Positions 20,350 to 24,281 of a stretch of 24,281 nt of DNA are shown here, one piece after another. Origin of the DNA: a virus; the IMG/VR virus record IMGVR_UViG_3300025000_000412, positions 1-24,281 of that record; one strand, written 5' to 3'. The translations under genes were made by a program, and so were the position numbers. The notes under the pieces are model-generated. The model saw only the letters and a list, made by a program, of their open reading frames with translations, was not told the DNA's origin and did not search any database. Position 1 is the first letter of the stretch, and each line of letters opens with the position of its first letter.

Positions 20350-20973
20350 TTATAACTGGCTAATCAGGCTAATTAAAGCCATCTTCTTAGCCTCGATTTC
20401 GGCTGCATCATCGGGAGCCGGGTCAGGTGCTGGATCTTCTTCGGCAATCATAACCGTATCCTCATAAGCTGGCCAAACCAGCACAGACACCTCATAGACC
20501 TCGTTAATTTTCAATATTATGTCTGTTTTAGTCTCCCAGTTGGTTGCAATAGTTGCCTTATTATCAAACCAAAACGACATCCCATCTACAATCTCACGGT
20601 TTACCCGATCAAATACAAAGTCATCAATCCAAGTATTTCCCAGTGTTACCTCTACAAACAGCCCGATATCATCAACCTCAGCACGCATCCCCTTACCGAC
20701 CTTACCTAGTACCCAATTTGCGTCATGGTTATACAGCATAACTAGTTTAGAAAGGTCAACGCCTTCCAGAGCGTTTTTATCAACCTTCTCAATCCACACA
20801 CTTCCGCGCCAGGGTCTGCCTGGTGTATCGAAAAGAATAGCATAACCTCTTAGCCGCCTAACATTCTGGCCGTCAACTTCCTCGGTGATCGCCCTAAACC
20901 TTGACTTGCTATCCTCAAACTGCATCCGCTTCTTACTAAGTAACGTCAGCGGGGACTTCTTTTCCTTTTCCAC
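20350..20973 (-). CDS. HK97-type prohead protease
   Basis: About 207 residues with the GTG start at 20971-20973, which has GGGAGGTG six bases before it; an earlier GTG at 21009 lacks this. It is a serine protease of the U35 type that cleaves the capsid scaffold domain. Seen are LRGYAILFDTPGRPWRGSVW, the histidine in LYNHD, and the serine in GMSFWF, then VYEVSVLVWPAYEDTVM. The C-terminal tail is D/P/A-rich. It overlaps the end of the portal gene, which suggests coupling. Confidence 0.93.
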   Translation of the reverse strand: MEKEKKSPLTLLSKKRMQFEDSKSRFRAITEEVDGQNVRRLRGYAILFDTPGRPWRGSVWIEKVDKNALEGVDLSKLVMLYNHDANWVLGKVGKGMRAEVDDIGLFVEVTLGNTWIDDFVFDRVNREIVDGMSFWFDNKATIATNWETKTDIILKINEVYEVSVLVWPAYEDTVMIAEEDPAPDPAPDDAAEIEAKKMALISLISQL

Positions 20974-22153
20974 CCGTATCACCTCCCTCAACAATATAGT
21001 TTCCGGCACCTAGCACCTGGAAGTTTTTATTCTCAAGAAACTTATCCAGCTCAGGCGGTCCCTTAGGCAAGCCCAAACGCTTCCTGATTTCATTACGATT
21101 CATAATGGTACCGTACACCATTTCCTTGTAAAACGCTGTCTTTGCTGACAGGGTGCTTATTTCAAGGTCAACCAGTTCAGCCAGAACCTTATTGCTGTGG
21201 TAGATTTCCGTATCGCTAAATAGCTTGTACGTTAACTCTTCCTCTATTTGCCAAACCGGAGGTTTAATTGTGTTATCTATAAACTGCTCATACTGCAGTT
21301 CAGTGGCGTTGTGAGTGATAATATCCTTACTCACACCAAAGTAAGTATACAGATAGCCGATAATAGCTTCCATCAGGTCCTTGTTAAGCGGGCTTAGTTT
21401 CAAGTCTAATTTATGAACTTCGTATTCAGCACCAATCATCCCGAAGCCAGTTGTGTTCTCAGCAGTCAAGAATAGGTCCTTAAATTCATCCAGCTTTTTC
21501 TTCATGTCAGAGCCTTTTAACTGCGTCTTAACCTGCAGTAATGCGGCTATCCTCTGACTGTTTTTACTATCGCTCACAGCCTGGGTCTGCATCGTGTTTA
21601 CTATCTCTTCGTAGTTACCTATGGCCTGCCTAGCCGCCCCGCCTTTTTGTGTCGGAAACCGTTGTAGGTGGATGATGTCATCATAGTAAAACGCGTATGA
21701 GCCAGAGGACGGGAAAATTATTATCAATCTACCGTTTTCGTCCTGGGTAAAATCAAACTGTGTAAATGGCAAGGGATACAATGCCCTTAGGTTACCGTTT
21801 GCGTCCCAGTCAGGCATGATAAAACTATTGTTTGTTAACAGCAGCGTAGTAATAACCTGAGTCCAGAACACTGTTGGGCAGTGATAAGGGTTTGTTCTTA
21901 CTTGTAGGACATAGTTAAGCCTGTCGTTTATTAATTCGCTATTCCCCTCCGTGTCTGCGCGCGCATGATAAAACGGTATACTGCCAACCTTCTCAGCCAC
22001 AAAATTTATGGCCGTTCTGACCTCCGGTATGTCATACAAACGCCGGTTTATCTGCATCAACGAATAGCCCTGATTTAGCAGGTTAATAATTTTAGATGCG
22101 GTTAGTTCGTTGTCTTTCTTAAAATAGCTAGCTATATGACCGAAAAATCCCAA
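20936..22153 (-). CDS. Phage portal protein
   Basis: A 405-residue portal of the HK97 type (Phage_portal). The N-terminus has PEVRTAINFVAEKVGSIPFY, then LLTNNSFIMPDWDANG and PLPFTQFDFTQDENG, with IHLQRFPTQKGG. The C-terminal half shows KDLMEAIIGYLYTYFGVSKD and YKEMVYGTIMNRNEIRKRLG. It forms the DNA-entry ring at one head vertex. TTG start, with GCAGGTG upstream. The end overlaps the protease gene. Confidence 0.95.
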   Translation of the reverse strand: MGFFGHIASYFKKDNELTASKIINLLNQGYSLMQINRRLYDIPEVRTAINFVAEKVGSIPFYHARADTEGNSELINDRLNYVLQVRTNPYHCPTVFWTQVITTLLLTNNSFIMPDWDANGNLRALYPLPFTQFDFTQDENGRLIIIFPSSGSYAFYYDDIIHLQRFPTQKGGAARQAIGNYEEIVNTMQTQAVSDSKNSQRIAALLQVKTQLKGSDMKKKLDEFKDLFLTAENTTGFGMIGAEYEVHKLDLKLSPLNKDLMEAIIGYLYTYFGVSKDIITHNATELQYEQFIDNTIKPPVWQIEEELTYKLFSDTEIYHSNKVLAELVDLEISTLSAKTAFYKEMVYGTIMNRNEIRKRLGLPKGPPELDKFLENKNFQVLGAGNYIVEGGDTGGKGKEVPADVT

Positions 22154-22183
22154 GTTATCACCTGCCTTTCTGTGTTGGCAGTA

Positions 22184-22372
22184 TTAAAATTTACTCTTAC
22201 CAGGCATTTTCATAGCTGTACCGCAAAGATGTTCTATTGTGCTTGCAATTAAGCAAACTTCTTCAGTAGATACTCCATTTCTAGCCTCTAACATTTTCCT
22301 GTTGCTTTCCTGCACTGCCTGGAGTGTTCTAATTTGCTCTTCAATTACGGCTTTATAATCCATACTGTTCAC
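22184..22372 (-). CDS. Small helical protein between terminase and portal genes
   Basis: A 62-residue helical protein (VIEEQIRTLQAVQESNRKML, then EEVCLIASTIEHLC). The start is GTG at 22370-22372 or the in-frame ATG three codons later, with AAAGGAA upstream. No family recognised. Coding is supported by its amphipathic helical pattern and by the gap it fills between conserved genes. Confidence 0.65.
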   Translation of the reverse strand: MNSMDYKAVIEEQIRTLQAVQESNRKMLEARNGVSTEEVCLIASTIEHLCGTAMKMPGKSKF

Positions 22373-22393
22373 ATTCCTTTCTGTTATTAAGTT

Positions 22394-22697
22394 TTATCTA
22401 TACGGTATTTCGCTTATCGGTATCGTTGATCTTGCATTTTTTAAACAAACCTGAAAAGCACTATTACGGTTTAATCTGTTTGCGTACCACTGACCACATA
22501 ATAAAATAATGGCATTTGCTGGATTTAGACCATTTATCATTTCGCTTGACGGGTATGTGGGTTTTTTTATATTCAATCTGACTACTAATAATTTTCCAGC
22601 ACACTGTGGCCTGCAGTTTTGTCCGGGCCACAACCCAAACCTCAGTATCTGGGAATTCTTTTAAAAATGACTGCAGTTTTTCAACTTCACGCTGCAC
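22394..22697 (-). pseudogene. Small gene apparently split by a 1-nt shift at an A7 run
   Basis: Two overlapping minus-strand frames. The first starts at GTG 22695-22697 with AGGGGGTG five bases upstream and looks protein-like up to the A7 run at 22562-22568 (EKLQSFLKEFPDTEVWVVAR). Past the run the second frame looks better (NGLNPANAIILLCGQWYANR, then ISEIPYR) and resembles the end of gp6-like connectors (xxQWYENR...EIPxxVD). One base less in the A run would join them to about 100 residues. Canonical gp6 position is elsewhere in this phage, so this may be a remnant. It lies right after the terminase gene. Low certainty. Confidence 0.45.
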
Positions 22698-22708
22698 TCA
22701 CACACCCC

Positions 22709-24281
22709 CTATGGCTGATACTCTTTGAACATGTCCTCGCATTTTTTGTATGCTACATACGAGGTTAAAAATCCAACGTACCCGTCAATCCTGCCCTTGC
22801 TCTTAGCTTTGTTAGGCTGTATGTTTCCGTTTATGTCAACTGTCGCCGCCGTGTTGGTTGTGCACCATCTAAACAGGCCATTGTGCCGGGAAAACTGCAC
22901 TACCTCGTCATCCAGCAGGGACCTAGTTTCCTTCATTGGCTTACTCAGCGACTTAGCACCCATTGCCACTTCAAACAAAACGCCCTTTTCGTTCTTGTCC
23001 TCTATTGAAAAACCTGCCATTTCCATGTCCTCAGAAAAATCCTTAAAATGCCAACGGTCAGAGCCTATCTTCCAGAACGTCACTTGATATTTTTCTGCTA
23101 GGTCAACGAACCACTGTACAACGTCCTTACGACTTACCATGCTACCCTTGCATATGTGCAGGAGTTCGCGGTTTAACGGGTCCTCAGCGTTAGTGTTGCA
23201 AAAACTTTCATATGCCATTTTGTCATTTTTACTGTTTTGTTCAATTCGAGATTCAGCAATAAAATATTTTTGAAATAAATACAGTTTACCGTTTAGCGGT
23301 ATCAGTGCCGTTGTATTACACAAGTCTGTAGTCTCGGATAAATCAACCCCGCCGACTGCGTACTTATCGGTGATCATCTCAATATCCATATCAATAGCGC
23401 ACTTATCAACCATAGCCAAGTCAAAATAAACCACGGCCAAACTGCTGGCCCGGTTCAAATGCTTTGCCTGGAAACTGGGCATTTGTGCAGGGTCTTTTAA
23501 GGCCTTCTGATATTCACCGTCCAGGTAACTTAGCGTTGGCCTCGCCTCGGCCATGCCTGGATTGGCTTTTATCCAGCAACTGCTATCCTCTATCTTGTCG
23601 CCGTCGTCAATCCTAAAAATCATCGGGAAAATTCGTTCCTTAGATTTCCCGGCCAAAACCTGTTGACAGCGCTCTAGGATGCTGTCAAAAATACCTTCCC
23701 GCACGAAACCGAACGTCGAAATAATAACCCCTAACGGTTGCGTCCTTGCCCCACAGGCCGACGAAAACACGTCGTAGGTGTTACGGTTCTTGATCGCGTG
23801 GCATTCGTCAATTATGTACCCGTGAGGATTTAGCCCGTCCTGAGATTCATTATTCTTCGAGCCAGCCTTCATAAAACTATTGCCAGCAGGAAATAATAGC
23901 ATTTCAGCGTTATCTTTATCCCGCTTTGTCCGGCAGTATTTACTCAGTATCTCAGAGCTGATTGCAAACGATTTAGCCGCCTCATACACGATAGCGGCCT
24001 GGGTCTTGATTGTTGCCAAGCACCAGACCTGTGCAGCCGGCTCCCTATCGGCCATAAATAAAAACAAGGCTATGGCGGAAATGAAAGTTGACTTACCCCA
24101 CTTACGAGCAACAAAAAGAACTAGCTCACGGAAATAGCGTACCTCCATGCCTAGTTCTTCATCGAACATTTTAAAACCAAAAACACAAGCGACTATGTAA
24201 CGCTGTTCTTGGTTTAGTTCAAACGGCTGCCCTGCCCAACGTCCTTCTTTGTGCTTAAGGAGCTTGCAAAAATCTATAAAG
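22709..24281 (-). CDS. terL: Terminase large subunit (partial, 5' end beyond the window)
   Basis: The packaging ATPase-nuclease. The frame is open to the right edge, and the codons before the internal ATG at 24169 also look coding (EGRWAGQPFELNQEQRYIVA), so the true start lies beyond the window. The ATPase half has a Walker A-like FVARKWGKSTFISAIALFLF and Walker B GYIIDECHAIKN. The nuclease half has KYAVGGVDLSETTDLCNTTA with the first acidic residue, and later KIGSDRWHF and ending FLTSYVAYKKCEDMFKEYQP. This is the Terminase_1 type found in HK97- and SPP1-like phages. The small subunit is presumably outside. Confidence 0.96.
   Translation of the reverse strand, partial: FIDFCKLLKHKEGRWAGQPFELNQEQRYIVACVFGFKMFDEELGMEVRYFRELVLFVARKWGKSTFISAIALFLFMADREPAAQVWCLATIKTQAAIVYEAAKSFAISSEILSKYCRTKRDKDNAEMLLFPAGNSFMKAGSKNNESQDGLNPHGYIIDECHAIKNRNTYDVFSSACGARTQPLGVIISTFGFVREGIFDSILERCQQVLAGKSKERIFPMIFRIDDGDKIEDSSCWIKANPGMAEARPTLSYLDGEYQKALKDPAQMPSFQAKHLNRASSLAVVYFDLAMVDKCAIDMDIEMITDKYAVGGVDLSETTDLCNTTALIPLNGKLYLFQKYFIAESRIEQNSKNDKMAYESFCNTNAEDPLNRELLHICKGSMVSRKDVVQWFVDLAEKYQVTFWKIGSDRWHFKDFSEDMEMAGFSIEDKNEKGVLFEVAMGAKSLSKPMKETRSLLDDEVVQFSRHNGLFRWCTTNTAATVDINGNIQPNKAKSKGRIDGYVGFLTSYVAYKKCEDMFKEYQP

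Noticed and set aside
1-24281. CRISPR arrays, tRNA or rRNA genes
   Set aside because: No regularly spaced direct repeats of the right size and no recognisable tRNA or rRNA sequence seen.

Overview
The window is most of the late region of a contractile-tailed (myovirus-type) temperate phage or prophage of a Gram-positive-type host. Almost every gene lies on the minus strand. The tail and baseplate genes follow the Bacillus PBSX (xkd) order. Strong AGGGGGTG/GGAGG ribosome sites, GTG and TTG starts, a phage_holin_4-type holin and an Amidase_3 lysin with a copper-amine-oxidase-N-like tail all point to Bacillota (Clostridia or Negativicutes more likely than Bacilli). I cannot name the species.

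Read from right to left (the direction of transcription) the layout is as follows. The large terminase runs off the right edge. It is followed by a scrambled small locus, a small hypothetical gene, portal, prohead protease, HK97-fold major capsid protein, and a repeat-rich capsid-surface protein. Then come head-tail connector, head closure, HK97-gp10-type and tail-terminator genes. The tail module holds tail sheath, tail tube, a tail assembly chaperone with a -1 frameshift extension, a frameshifted zinc-ribbon membrane protein, the tape measure, LysM protein, XkdQ-, DUF2577- and DUF2634-type baseplate genes, baseplate J, the DUF2313 protein, a pectate-lyase-fold tail fibre and a small accessory protein. 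An intergenic region (about 5,880-6,080) carries a cluster of GTATAC sites, a parS-like palindrome and hairpins. The lysis unit follows: zinc-ribbon protein, holin, amidase.

Left of the lysis genes is an accessory region. A plus-strand NUMOD3/HTH protein faces the amidase. A minus-strand regulatory operon (about 3,720 to 2,970) starts from a near-consensus promoter with two palindromic operators. Its first gene appears to be joined to a DNA-binding domain by a programmed -1 frameshift with three signals: an internal Shine-Dalgarno, the heptamer G GGA AAG, and an 11-bp hairpin 8 nt downstream. A second operon of two tiny membrane proteins and an HTH protein follows, from its own strong promoter. 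Further left are a small plus-strand gene, an XRE regulator and a ribbon-helix-helix-like protein. At the extreme left are three genes that resemble a conjugation (type IV secretion) cluster: a pilin-like protein, a small membrane protein and the start of an ATPase-like protein.

The most interesting points are the frameshift-gated regulator, paired parS-like 16-mers in inverted orientation next to a GTATAC array, two genes whose best start codon is AUA, and two structural proteins (baseplate J and the capsid-surface protein) carrying large domain insertions. Conjugation-like genes and partition-like sites next to a phage would fit a phage-plasmid or a phage inserted in a conjugative element; this is inference.
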